DNA of 64,000 bases, taken from NCBI RefSeq assembly GCF_900187985.1, contig NZ_FZOA01000008.1:1-64000 (forward strand), in the 5' to 3' direction. The translations under genes were made by a program, and so were the position numbers. The stretch's first letter is position 1. Each line of letters begins with the position of its first letter. This DNA comes from Methylobacillus rhizosphaerae. Lineage in GTDB: Bacteria > Pseudomonadota > Gammaproteobacteria > Burkholderiales > Methylophilaceae. The notes under the pieces were generated by a model. It was not told where the DNA came from. It searched no databases and worked only from the letters and a program-made list of their open reading frames with translations. Positions 35,430 through 44,407 of this stretch are shown here, in pieces.

Positions 35430-37438
35430 CAGTACAAAGTCTTTATATCTGGATTCCATTGCTGCCGTTGTTTGCTGCGGCAGTTGTTGGCTTGTTCGGG
35501 CGCAAACTATCCAGGGCTTCTGCCCATTGGCTGACGATTCTTGGCGTGGCCGCTGCATTTGCCCTTTCCGTTTGCGTGTTCATGGATGCGTTGCAGGGGA
35601 ATGTATTCAATGGCGCGGTATACACCTGGCTGACGAGTGGAGGCAATAGTTTCGAAGTCGGTTTTCTGGTTGACCGATTGACTGCCACGATGATGGTGGT
35701 CGTGACCTTTGTGTCGCTGATGGTGCATATCTATACCATCGGCTATATGGCGGAAGATCCCGGTTACAGCCGCTTTTTCAGTTATATCTCGCTGTTTACT
35801 TTCTCCATGTTGATGCTGGTGATGAGTAATAACTTCATGCAGCTTTTCTTTGGCTGGGAAGCTGTGGGATTAGTGTCCTATTTGTTGATCGGCTTCTGGT
35901 TCAAGCGCCCGACAGCTGTTTATGCCAACCTCAAGGCATTTCTGGTGAATCGTGTGGGGGATTTTGGTTTCCTGCTCGGTATTGGCATGGTGCTTTATTA
36001 CCTGGGTAGCCTGGATTATGCCACTGCCTTCTCGGCTGCCCCACAGTTCGCAAATACGCAGGTTGAGCTGATTCCAGGCCACTCCTGGTCATTGATGACG
36101 GTCATCTGCATCCTGCTGTTCATTGGCGCCATGGGTAAGTCGGCCCAGGTGCCGCTGCATGTGTGGCTGCCGGATTCCATGGAAGGCCCGACACCTATCT
36201 CGGCATTGATTCATGCCGCGACCATGGTGACAGCAGGGATTTTCATGGTGGCGCGGATGTCGCCATTGTATGAGTTATCGACCACGGCATTGTCGTTTGT
36301 ACTGGTGATAGGTGCGATTACTGCATTGTTCATGGGTTTTCTCGGCATCATCCAGCACGACATCAAGCGCGTGGTGGCATATTCCACCCTGTCACAACTT
36401 GGTTACATGACAGTGGCGCTGGGTGTTTCCGCCTATTCGGTGGCGATTTTCCACCTGATGACGCACGCTTTCTTCAAGGCCTTGCTGTTCCTCGGGGCCG
36501 GTTCGGTGATCATGGGCATGCACCATGATCAGGATATGCGCAACATGGGCGGTCTGCGTAAATACATGCCAGTGACCTGGATTACTTCCCTCATCGGTTC
36601 ACTGGCCCTGATCGGCACGCCGTTGTTCAGTGGCTTCTATTCCAAGGATTCCATTATCGAGGCGGTCAGTTTTTCCCATATCCCCGGCAGCGGCTTTGCC
36701 TATTTCGCCGTGCTTGCTGGTGTGTTTGTCACCGCGTTCTATTCTTTCCGCATGTATTTCCTAGTGTTCCACGGCAAGGAGAAATGGATGCAGGCAGCTG
36801 AGCACGACCATCACCATGATGATGCCCATGATGAACATCATCATGGACTGGGACCGCATGACAAACCGCATGAATCTCCATGGGTGGTGACGGTGCCGCT
36901 GGTATTGCTGGCAATTCCTTCTGTCATGATTGGTTATGTGGTCATTGACCCCATGGTATTCGGGGATTATTTCAAGGGCGTGATCCATATTGATTATGCG
37001 CAACATGGCGCAATGCATGAACTGGCGCACCATTTCCATGGCGCATGGGCGATGGCCGTCCATGGCCTGACTTCATTGCCGTTCATCCTTGCTGCATCTG
37101 GCGTGGTGCTGGCATGGTTCTTCTATATGAAGCGCCCGGATATTCCGGCTGCTATCCAGGCAAGGTGCGGCCTGATTTATCGTATTCTCGACAACAAATA
37201 TGGTTTTGACAGTTTCAACGAGAAATTTCTTGCCGGCGGATCGCGCCTGCTCGGTAGCAAGCTTTGGCAGATAGGTGATGTCAAACTGATAGACGGCTTG
37301 TTGGTCAACGGTTCTGCGCGCCTGGTTGGACTGGTTGCAGGATTGGCTCGGCGCTTGCAGACAGGCCTTGTTTATCATTATGCGTTCGCCATGATCATTG
37401 GCGCTTTCCTGTTGCTTACTGTATTCATGAAAATATAA
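35426..37438 (+). CDS. nuoL: NADH-quinone oxidoreductase subunit L
   Basis: NuoL is the distal antiporter-like proton-pumping subunit with a long lateral helix. The 670-residue protein has the conserved membrane acidic and Lys residues of the family, for example in MGKSAQVPLHVWLPDSMEGPTP and SALIHAATMVTAGIFM. Residues about 460-483 form a cytoplasmic or periplasmic loop with ten His and several Asp (HDHHHDDAH, DEHHHG). Such His-rich loops are not needed for pumping. GGGGTGAT stands before the ATG. Confidence 0.95.
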   Translation: MTVQSLYIWIPLLPLFAAAVVGLFGRKLSRASAHWLTILGVAAAFALSVCVFMDALQGNVFNGAVYTWLTSGGNSFEVGFLVDRLTATMMVVVTFVSLMVHIYTIGYMAEDPGYSRFFSYISLFTFSMLMLVMSNNFMQLFFGWEAVGLVSYLLIGFWFKRPTAVYANLKAFLVNRVGDFGFLLGIGMVLYYLGSLDYATAFSAAPQFANTQVELIPGHSWSLMTVICILLFIGAMGKSAQVPLHVWLPDSMEGPTPISALIHAATMVTAGIFMVARMSPLYELSTTALSFVLVIGAITALFMGFLGIIQHDIKRVVAYSTLSQLGYMTVALGVSAYSVAIFHLMTHAFFKALLFLGAGSVIMGMHHDQDMRNMGGLRKYMPVTWITSLIGSLALIGTPLFSGFYSKDSIIEAVSFSHIPGSGFAYFAVLAGVFVTAFYSFRMYFLVFHGKEKWMQAAEHDHHHDDAHDEHHHGLGPHDKPHESPWVVTVPLVLLAIPSVMIGYVVIDPMVFGDYFKGVIHIDYAQHGAMHELAHHFHGAWAMAVHGLTSLPFILAASGVVLAWFFYMKRPDIPAAIQARCGLIYRILDNKYGFDSFNEKFLAGGSRLLGSKLWQIGDVKLIDGLLVNGSARLVGLVAGLARRLQTGLVYHYAFAMIIGAFLLLTVFMKI

Positions 37439-37446
37439 AAAAGACT

Positions 37447-38934
37447 ATGAATGACTTACCCATCCTGAGCCTGTCCATCTGGGTGCCGATTGTTGCAGGC
37501 ATCCTGGTGTTGTGTACCGGCAGCGACAAAAATGCCAGTAGCGCCCGCTGGCTGGCATTGCTTGGCAGTATCGCCGGTTTTGCCGTGACGGTGCCACTAT
37601 ATCTTGGGTTTGATATGCAGTATGGCGGTTTTCAGTTTGTGGAGCGCCTGACATGGATTCCCGCATTCAATATTGATTACCACCTGGGAGTGGACGGTAT
37701 TGCCGTCCCCTTGATCCTGCTGACCAGCTTTACCACGGTCATTGTGGTGATTGCCGGCTGGGAAGTGATACAAAAGCGTGTTGCCCAGTATATGGCCTCG
37801 TTCCTGATCATGTCTGGCATCATGATTGGGGTGTTTGCTGCGCTGGATGCAATTCTCTACTATATTTTCTGGGAAGCCATGCTGATCCCGATGTTCCTGG
37901 TGATTGGTGTCTGGGGCGGCCCGAACCGGGTTTATGCCACCATCAAGTTCTTCCTGTACACCTTGCTTGGCTCGTTGCTGATGCTGGTAGCGTTTATCTA
38001 TCTGTATCATCAAAGTGGCACATTTGAGATCGCTGAGTATTACCGCATGCCATTGGCGCTCAATGTGCAGATCTGGATATTCATCGCATTCTTCCTGGCG
38101 TTTGCCGTCAAGATTCCGATGTGGCCGGTGCATACCTGGCTGCCTGATGCCCACGTCGAGGCGCCGACAGGTGGTTCGGTAGTGCTGGCAGCCATTGCGC
38201 TCAAGCTGGGAGGCTATAGTTTCCTGCGTTTTGCCATGCCGATCACACCTGATGCTGCGCATTACCTTTCCGGATTCATGATCACGCTGTCGCTGATTGC
38301 CGTGGTTTATATCGCGCTGGTGGCGCTGGTGCAAAAGGATATGAAGAAGCTGATCGCCTATTCATCCATTTCACATATGGGATTTGTGACCCTGGGTTTC
38401 TTCCTGTTCAATCCGCTGGGTATGGAAGGCGCCATGGTGCAGATGATTTCCCATGGCTTCATTTCCTCTGCGATGTTTCTTTGTGTAGGTGTCCTCTATG
38501 ATCGCATGCATAGCCGCCAGATCGCGGATTATGGTGGCGTGGCCAATAGCATGCCGATCTTCACGGCTTTTGTGGTGCTGTTCGCCATGGCTAACTCTGG
38601 CTTGCCGGGCACATCAGGTTTTGTCGGTGAGTTCATGGTGATTCTGGGCTCCATTCAGGTGAATTTTTGGTATGCCTTCCTGGCGGCCACAACCCTGATT
38701 ACCGGCGCTGCCTATACTCTGTGGATGATCAAGCGGGTCTATTACGGTGAAGTAGCCAATCCACAGGTGGCGGCTCTCAAGGATATTAACCGCCGCGAAT
38801 TCTTCATCCTGGGGTTGCTGGCAATTCTGGTGCTGGGGTTTGGTATCTACCCGCAGCCAATTACTGAAATGACGCATGCGACAGTCAACCAGCTGTTGGA
38901 CCATTTGGCACTGAGCAAGTTGCCACCGCTGTAA
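37447..38934 (+). CDS. nuoM: NADH-quinone oxidoreductase subunit M
   Basis: NuoM is the second antiporter-like proton-pumping subunit. The 495-residue protein has about 14 transmembrane segments, the conserved DGIAVPLILLT, the WEAMLIPMFL segment with a membrane Glu, and AVKIPMWPVHTWLPDAHVEAP with the key Lys. It lies 8 bp after nuoL with only a weak ribosome-binding site. Confidence 0.95.
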   Translation: MNDLPILSLSIWVPIVAGILVLCTGSDKNASSARWLALLGSIAGFAVTVPLYLGFDMQYGGFQFVERLTWIPAFNIDYHLGVDGIAVPLILLTSFTTVIVVIAGWEVIQKRVAQYMASFLIMSGIMIGVFAALDAILYYIFWEAMLIPMFLVIGVWGGPNRVYATIKFFLYTLLGSLLMLVAFIYLYHQSGTFEIAEYYRMPLALNVQIWIFIAFFLAFAVKIPMWPVHTWLPDAHVEAPTGGSVVLAAIALKLGGYSFLRFAMPITPDAAHYLSGFMITLSLIAVVYIALVALVQKDMKKLIAYSSISHMGFVTLGFFLFNPLGMEGAMVQMISHGFISSAMFLCVGVLYDRMHSRQIADYGGVANSMPIFTAFVVLFAMANSGLPGTSGFVGEFMVILGSIQVNFWYAFLAATTLITGAAYTLWMIKRVYYGEVANPQVAALKDINRREFFILGLLAILVLGFGIYPQPITEMTHATVNQLLDHLALSKLPPL

Positions 38935-38953
38935 TCGTGATGAGATGACACCC

Positions 38954-40402
38954 ATGAATGTATTATCCCTTGACCTCATGACAGCGCTGCCAGAAATTGT
39001 AGTGCTCGTCATGGCAATGTTCATCCTGTTGCTGGACTTGTTCCTCAAGCCATCCAACCGTTTCCTGATTTATGTATTAACGCAACTAACCCTGCTGGGA
39101 GCTGCTGCGATTACGATATTGACCCATAGTACGACGGTCACTGATGCGTTCAATGGGATGTTTGTCGATGATCCGCTGGCGGATGGGTTGAAGCTGGCCA
39201 TTTACCTGGCAACCTCGGTGACATTGATTTATTCGCGCGCCTATATCAGTTTGCGAGGCATGTTCCGCGGTGAGTTCTATGCGCTGGTGCTGTTTTCCAC
39301 GCTGGGCATGATGATCATGGTGTCAGGCCAGCACTTCCTTACCTTGTACATGGGGCTGGAATTATTGTCACTGTGCCTGTATGCCCTGGTTGCCCTGGAC
39401 CGGGACAACCCCAGCTCCACCGAAGCTGCCATGAAGTATTTTGTGCTGGGAGCCCTGGCATCCGGCATGTTGCTGTATGGCATGTCCATGCTTTACGGTG
39501 TCACAGGTAACCTCAATATCACGGGTGTAGCAGAGGCATTGCTGAATGGTGCCCCGGATCATGGGGTATTGATACTGGGATTGGTCTTCATTGTGGCTGG
39601 CCTGGCATTCAAGCTGGGCGCAGCACCATTCCAGATGTGGGTGCCGGATGTCTACCATGGTTCTCCAACCGTCGTAACGCTGTTCATTGGCTCCGCAACC
39701 AAGATCGCGGCATTTGCAATGGTGGTCAGGTTGTTGATCCAGGCCATGTTCGTATTGACGGCTGATTGGCAGGGCATGCTGGTGATCATGGCGGTGTTGT
39801 CCATGGTCATCGGGAATATTGCGGCGATTGCCCAGACCAATATCAAGCGTATGTTGGCCTATTCCACGATCTCGCATATCGGTTTCCTGTTGCTTGGTTT
39901 CTTGAGTGCCAGCCTCAATGGTTATGCCTCTGCTACTTTTTATATCCTGTCCTATGTCCTGATGACCCTGGCTGGTTTTGGCATTATCCTGCTGTTGAGC
40001 CGCCAAGGGTTCGAGGCGGACAGGCTGGAAGACCTCAAGGGCCTGAACCAACGCAAGCCATGGTATGCCTTCCTGATGCTACTGGTTATGTTCTCCATGG
40101 CAGGCATTCCACCAACGCTGGGGTTCTATGCCAAGTTCACAGTATTGCAGGCTGCATTGCAGGCTGGATTTACCGTCCTGGTGGTATTTGCCGTTATCAT
40201 GGCGCTGATTGGCGCTTTCTATTATCTTCGTGTAGTCAAATACATGTATTTCGACGAGGCTGAAGATCACAGCCCGATTACGGCACCGGTTGACATGAAG
40301 CTGGTCTTGAGTGTTAATGCTATCGGTTTATTGATATTGGGCATGTTGCCGCAGCGCTTCATGGATGCCTGCGCTTATGCCATTATCCATAGCATTCAAT
40401 AA
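38954..40402 (+). CDS. nuoN: NADH-quinone oxidoreductase subunit N
   Basis: NuoN is the third antiporter-like proton-pumping subunit and the last nuo gene. The protein has the conserved LELLSLCLYALVA, KYFVLGALASGMLLYG and GLAFKLGAAPFQMWVPDVYHG segments. I prefer the ATG at 38954 (MNVLSLDL), preceded at good distance by GATGAG, giving 482 residues; an ATG at 38945 would add three residues. No strong terminator follows, so the next gene may be co-transcribed. Confidence 0.94.
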   Translation: MNVLSLDLMTALPEIVVLVMAMFILLLDLFLKPSNRFLIYVLTQLTLLGAAAITILTHSTTVTDAFNGMFVDDPLADGLKLAIYLATSVTLIYSRAYISLRGMFRGEFYALVLFSTLGMMIMVSGQHFLTLYMGLELLSLCLYALVALDRDNPSSTEAAMKYFVLGALASGMLLYGMSMLYGVTGNLNITGVAEALLNGAPDHGVLILGLVFIVAGLAFKLGAAPFQMWVPDVYHGSPTVVTLFIGSATKIAAFAMVVRLLIQAMFVLTADWQGMLVIMAVLSMVIGNIAAIAQTNIKRMLAYSTISHIGFLLLGFLSASLNGYASATFYILSYVLMTLAGFGIILLLSRQGFEADRLEDLKGLNQRKPWYAFLMLLVMFSMAGIPPTLGFYAKFTVLQAALQAGFTVLVVFAVIMALIGAFYYLRVVKYMYFDEAEDHSPITAPVDMKLVLSVNAIGLLILGMLPQRFMDACAYAIIHSIQ

Positions 40403-40445
40403 TCACAGGGCGCAGTGAAATGCTGCGCCAGAGTTAACTGACGTC

Positions 40446-40739
40446 ATGACAATTACGATACTGTTGCTGTTGGCATTACTTGCTGCCAATCTACCCTGGG
40501 GTTCCGAGCGGTTGTTCTACCTTGTTCCGCTGAAAGGCGCGCACAAGGCGATCGGCTGGTGCCTGCTGGAGTTGGTGGTGCTTTATTTCGTGATCGGCAC
40601 AGTTGCCGTTGCCGTGGAGCAGGGGAGTGTTGGCCAGGTCGCAGCACGTGGCTGGGAGTTTTATGCCATTACATTCAGCTTATTCCTCGTATTCGCGTTT
40701 CCGGGTTTTGTATACCGGTATCTCTGGCGTAACGCATAA
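40446..40739 (+). CDS. DUF2818 family membrane protein
   Basis: The 97-residue protein has three hydrophobic segments (ILLLLALLAANLPW, ELVVLYFVIGTVAVAV and FYAITFSLFLVFAFPGFVY) and matches, from memory, the DUF2818 family. In many betaproteobacteria this gene lies directly after nuoN, as here, 43 bp downstream. Its tie to complex I is by gene order only. Function is unknown. Confidence 0.75.
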   Translation: MTITILLLLALLAANLPWGSERLFYLVPLKGAHKAIGWCLLELVVLYFVIGTVAVAVEQGSVGQVAARGWEFYAITFSLFLVFAFPGFVYRYLWRNA

Positions 40740-40766
40740 ACTCACCCTTTCACCAAGGGCAATCTC

Positions 40767-41351
40767 ATGAATCATCAAGCTGGCGACGATCAGGATCTCG
40801 CAGAGCTGACATTATCTTCAGAAACCATTGCTGAGGGCGGCATGTTGCTGGTCAAGCGTGACCAAGTGCGTGTCCCATCCGGAGCTATCAGCCAACGCGA
40901 ATATGTCATTCACCCAGGAGCCGTTCTTGTCATCCCTATCCTGGATAATGGCAAGCTGCTGCTAGAGCGACAGTTCCGCTACCCTTTATCGCAAGTGTTT
41001 ATTGAGCTGCCAGCCGGTAAGATAGATGCTGGTGAGCCTCATCTGGAAACCGGCAAGCGCGAGCTACTGGAAGAAACAGGGTATACGGCGACAGATTGGG
41101 TCTATCTTGGCCTGGTGCACCCATGTATCGGCTATTCAAATGAAGTCATCCACATGTATCTTGCGCGTGGTTTATCAGCAGGGAAACACCAGCGCGATGA
41201 GGATGAAGCGCTGCAATTGTTTGAGGCCAGTCTCGACGAATGCATGACCATGGTGGCAGAGGGAACATTGACCGATGGCAAGACCATCGTGGCGCTGCTG
41301 CATGCAGAGAAATTCCTGGGTGGAGTATGGACAGGCATGCGCACAGAATGA
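40767..41351 (+). CDS. NUDIX hydrolase, ADP-ribose pyrophosphatase type
   Basis: The 194-residue protein has a complete Nudix box: GKIDAGE, then seven residues and RELLEETGY. The surrounding sequence (LPAGKIDAGE, RQFRYPL, and GLVHPCIGYSNEVIHMYLA) matches the ADP-ribose pyrophosphatase subgroup, which splits ADP-ribose to AMP and ribose 5-phosphate. Its stop overlaps the next gene (ATGA). It is common after nuoN and DUF2818 in this lineage. Confidence 0.87.
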   Translation: MNHQAGDDQDLAELTLSSETIAEGGMLLVKRDQVRVPSGAISQREYVIHPGAVLVIPILDNGKLLLERQFRYPLSQVFIELPAGKIDAGEPHLETGKRELLEETGYTATDWVYLGLVHPCIGYSNEVIHMYLARGLSAGKHQRDEDEALQLFEASLDECMTMVAEGTLTDGKTIVALLHAEKFLGGVWTGMRTE

Positions 41352-42178
41352 AGCGCGTGCTGATTGCAGGTTGCGGAGACCTGGGTCTGGAGTTGATGCG
41401 GCGGCTGGTGCAGGCCGAATATGAAGTAATGGGGGTGCGGCGCAGCTCACCAACAACGTCTGCAGATGCAGAGATGATACTGGCTGATGTCACGCGTCCA
41501 GAGACTCTGGGAGAACTAGCCATATTTCAACCGGATATCCTGGTCTATTGTGTAGCAGCCAGTGAGCATAGTGATGAAAGTTACCGTTCAAGCTATGTCG
41601 ATGGACTGCGTAATGTCCTGCATGCACTGGCAACCGTATCCGTGCAACATATATTCTTTGTCTCCAGCACCGGGGTCTACGGGCAGGAAACGGATGCATG
41701 GCTGAATGAAGATGATCCCGCAGTTGCCACGCATTTCAGCGGACAGCGCATGTTGGAGGCAGAAGCCCTGTTGAGTGAATATCCTGCCAGCATCCTGCGG
41801 TTTTCCGGAATCTACGGGCCCGGGCGGACGCGCATGATCACGCTGGCCCGGAATCCTGCACAATGGCCTGTGCGAAATGGCTGGACCAATCGCATACACC
41901 GCGATGATGGTGCGGCTTTCATTGTGCACCTGATCCGGCAGATGTCCTGGAGGCGGCCGGAACCATTGTATGTGGTGACGGACAACCAGCCGCTGGCGAT
42001 GTATGAATTATTGCAATGGTTGGCACGTGAGCAAAAAATAGATATCACATCTGTTGCAGCACCTCATGCCTCAGGCAACAAGCGCTTGAGCAATCAGCGC
42101 ATGCTGGACAGTGGCTACCAGTTCATCTACCCGGATTTCAAATCTGGCTACAGCGCCTTGCTTGCAAGCATACCCTAG
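41348..42178 (+). CDS. Atypical SDR, NAD(P)-binding epimerase-like protein
   Basis: The 276-residue protein begins with a Rossmann motif (IAGCGDLGLELMRRL) and resembles YeeZ-like NAD(P)-binding proteins. It has SSTGVYGQ in the place of the catalytic Tyr region but no Lys four residues later, so it is an atypical SDR that may not be an active epimerase. I placed the start at 41348 (MKRVLIAGCG), overlapping the NUDIX stop; the open frame upstream runs inside that gene. Substrate is unknown. Confidence 0.8.
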   Translation: MKRVLIAGCGDLGLELMRRLVQAEYEVMGVRRSSPTTSADAEMILADVTRPETLGELAIFQPDILVYCVAASEHSDESYRSSYVDGLRNVLHALATVSVQHIFFVSSTGVYGQETDAWLNEDDPAVATHFSGQRMLEAEALLSEYPASILRFSGIYGPGRTRMITLARNPAQWPVRNGWTNRIHRDDGAAFIVHLIRQMSWRRPEPLYVVTDNQPLAMYELLQWLAREQKIDITSVAAPHASGNKRLSNQRMLDSGYQFIYPDFKSGYSALLASIP

Positions 42179-42406
42179 TTATATTTTTTTGATGACATGA
42201 TTCGGCAACATCATGGATGCTTGATCTATGGTGTTTTTTTCGACATAAAGCACTTAATAGAAAGAGTGGGACTTTTTCCCTGTCGTTGCTTCCAACTCTA
42301 AGTGATTGATCAACAGACAATTGGTCAATATCAATCTGGCAGCTGGCTGATAATGCAGTTGCTACCGCAATATTCGGCATTCATCCCTCATGGTTTTTGT
42401 GTGAAT

Positions 42407-42430
42407 AGTTTCCCTGTTAATAGGGAAACT
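42407..42430. promoter_or_regulatory. 24-bp inverted repeat upstream of mxaF
   Basis: AGTTTCCCT and AGGGAAACT are perfect 9-bp arms with the spacer GTTAAT. It lies 100-124 bp before mxaF and may be an operator for a methanol regulator or end an upstream transcript. Confidence 0.5.
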
Positions 42431-42470
42431 TTCATCTGTTGCACTTGTTACAAATTGTTAAAAATTGTTT

Positions 42471-42495
42471 CTGCCGAGTAACAACCGATCGGCAG
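42471..42495. promoter_or_regulatory. Inverted repeat in the mxaF leader
   Basis: CTGCCGA (42471-42477) and TCGGCAG (42489-42495) form a 7-bp stem with an 11-base loop, 36 bases before the mxaF ATG. It could be an RNA hairpin in the leader or a protein-binding site. Confidence 0.45.
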
Positions 42496-42530
42496 GGAGT
42501 TTGTAACCAAACCAGAATGAGGAGAAGTAT

Positions 42531-44330
42531 ATGAAAGGCAGAGTAACCCACGTCGGTATCAGCGCTGCTGTAAGCAGTCTGCTGGTACTTGCGGCGATGC
42601 AAGGTGCTCAGGCAAACCAAGATCTGCAGAATCTGACAAAGAACGCAGACAACTGGGCTTTGCAGACTGGTAACTACACTGGTCAGCACAATAGCACACT
42701 GAATCAAATCAACAAAGGCAACGTCAAGAACCTGAAGGCAGCTTGGTCTTTCTCCACCGGCGTATTGCACGGTCATGAAGGTGCGCCATTGGTTATTGGC
42801 GACATGATGTACATTCACAGTGCATTCCCTAACAATACATTTGCTGTGAACTTGAATGATCCAGGCGTTATCGCATGGCAACACAAGCCAAAGCAGATCG
42901 CTTCCGTTAAGGCGGTTGCATGTTGCGATATCGTAAACCGTGGTCTGGCTTATGGTGATGGAAAAATCATCAAGACTCAGCTGGATGGTAAGCTGGTCGC
43001 CCTGGATGCCAAGAGTGGCAGCATTGTTTGGGAAATCGAAGTTTGTGATCCTAAGGTCGGTGCAACTCTGACTCAGGCTCCATTCGTTGTTAAGAACACT
43101 GTTCTGGTTGGCTGTTCCGGTGCTGAACTGGGTGTTCGTGGTGCTGTTAACTCCTTCAACCTGAAAACTGGTGAATTGCAATGGCGTGCCTTTGCTACTG
43201 GTCCTGACGAAGAGGTACGCTTGGCCAAGAACTTCAACAGCGACAATCCACACTATGGTCAATTCGGCCTGGGTCTGAAGACTTGGGAAGGTGATGCATG
43301 GAAGATCGGTGGCGGTACTAACTGGGGTTGGTATGCTTACGATCCTAAGCTGAACCTGTTCTACTACGGTTCCGGTAACCCAGCTCCATGGAATGAAACC
43401 ATGCGTCCTGGTGACAACAAGTGGACCATGACTATCTGGGCTCGCGATCTGGAAACAGGTGAAGCCAAGTGGGGTTACCAAAAGACTCCTCACGATGAGT
43501 GGGACTTTGCTGGTGTGAACCAGATGATCCTTTCCGATCACAAGGTTGACGGCAAGGTAACTCCTCTGCTGACTCACATTGACCGTAACGGCATTATGTA
43601 CACACTGAACCGTGACAACGGTAACCTGGTGCAAGCTGCCAAGGTTGATCCGGCTGTGAACGTGTTCAAGAAGGTTGACCTCAAGACAGGTACTCCAGTA
43701 CGTGATCCTGAATTCAGCACACGTATGGACCATAAGAGCACCAACGTATGTCCTTCCGCGATGGGTTTCCACAACCAGGGTCTGGATGCATTGGATCTTG
43801 ACGAGCCTATCGTTTACGCAGGTCTGAACCACATCTGTATGGATTGGGAGCCGTTCATGCTGCCATACCGTGCTGGTCAGTTCTTCGTAGGTGCAACCCT
43901 GGCTATGTACCCTGGACCTAGCGGCCCAACCAAGAAGGAAATGGGTCAAGTACGTGCTATGGATATCGTGACTGGCAAGTACAAGTGGACCAAGTGGGAA
44001 AAGTTCGCTGTTTGGGGCGGTACTCTGGCTACCAAGGGCGGTCTGGTTGCTTACAACACACTTGATGGTTACATCAAGGCACTGGACAAAGACAATGGTA
44101 ACGAATTGTGGAAGTTCAAGATGCCATCCGGTGGTATCGGTGCCCCTATGACTTACCAGTTCAAGGGTAAGCAATACATCGGTTCCATGTACGGTGTAGG
44201 TGGTTGGCCTGGTGTTGGTCTGGTATTCGACTTGACCGATCCTAGCGCTGGTCTGGGTGCTGTAGGTGCCTTTAAGGAACTGCAGAACCACACTCAAATG
44301 GGCGGCGGCCTGATGGTATTCAGCCTGTAA
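42531..44330 (+). CDS. mxaF: Methanol dehydrogenase large subunit (calcium/PQQ type)
   Basis: MxaF oxidises methanol to formaldehyde in the periplasm using PQQ and Ca2+. The 599-residue precursor has a signal peptide ending at AQA (residue 28) and an eight-bladed propeller. Vicinal Cys131-Cys132 in VACCDIV is the disulfide over PQQ. Expected Ca2+ and active-site residues are Glu199, Asn283 and Asp325 (DEWDFAG). Two residues after Asp325 is Ala327, not the Asp that marks lanthanide XoxF enzymes. Codon use is strongly biased, as expected for a very abundant protein. A strong hairpin follows the stop. Confidence 0.98.
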   Translation: MKGRVTHVGISAAVSSLLVLAAMQGAQANQDLQNLTKNADNWALQTGNYTGQHNSTLNQINKGNVKNLKAAWSFSTGVLHGHEGAPLVIGDMMYIHSAFPNNTFAVNLNDPGVIAWQHKPKQIASVKAVACCDIVNRGLAYGDGKIIKTQLDGKLVALDAKSGSIVWEIEVCDPKVGATLTQAPFVVKNTVLVGCSGAELGVRGAVNSFNLKTGELQWRAFATGPDEEVRLAKNFNSDNPHYGQFGLGLKTWEGDAWKIGGGTNWGWYAYDPKLNLFYYGSGNPAPWNETMRPGDNKWTMTIWARDLETGEAKWGYQKTPHDEWDFAGVNQMILSDHKVDGKVTPLLTHIDRNGIMYTLNRDNGNLVQAAKVDPAVNVFKKVDLKTGTPVRDPEFSTRMDHKSTNVCPSAMGFHNQGLDALDLDEPIVYAGLNHICMDWEPFMLPYRAGQFFVGATLAMYPGPSGPTKKEMGQVRAMDIVTGKYKWTKWEKFAVWGGTLATKGGLVAYNTLDGYIKALDKDNGNELWKFKMPSGGIGAPMTYQFKGKQYIGSMYGVGGWPGVGLVFDLTDPSAGLGAVGAFKELQNHTQMGGGLMVFSL

Positions 44331-44348
44331 TTTAGCTGATGTCATGTT

Positions 44349-44371
44349 CCGGGGCAGCGTGGCTGCCCCGG
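44349..44371 (+). terminator. Perfect hairpin after mxaF (attenuator or stabiliser)
   Basis: CCGGGGCAGC (44349-44358) and GCTGCCCCGG (44362-44371) form a 10-bp stem with a three-base loop. The following TATTTAAG is a poor T run, so it likely acts as a partial terminator or 3' stabiliser that keeps mxaF message above mxaJG. Confidence 0.65.
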
Positions 44372-44407
44372 TATTTAAGTAAAACTGCACTTTGGAATTA
44401 AGCACAC

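Larger units (their letters stand above)
42179..42530 (+). promoter_or_regulatory. 352-bp upstream region of the mxa cluster
   Basis: No gene is seen. The region should hold the main methanol dehydrogenase promoter. I find no clear sigma-70 boxes. Two inverted repeats (42407-42430 and 42471-42495) and a T-rich, repetitive stretch with several TTGTTA-like words (42439-42470) are the visible features. GAGGAGAAG just before the ATG is a strong ribosome-binding site. Confidence 0.5.

Noticed and set aside
38945-38953. ATG at 38945 as nuoN start
   Set aside because: It lacks a properly spaced ribosome-binding site; the ATG at 38954 has one. The difference is three residues.
42531-44330. XoxF (lanthanide) methanol dehydrogenase
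   Set aside because: Ala327 stands where XoxF has the extra Asp, and the mxaI, mxaA, mxaK and mxaL genes are adjacent, so this is the calcium enzyme.
42432-44405. Open frame of 657 codons antisense to the whole of mxaF
   Set aside because: It is a by-product of strong codon bias in mxaF. The predicted protein has no recognisable domain and is rich in unusual runs of Thr, Val and Gln.
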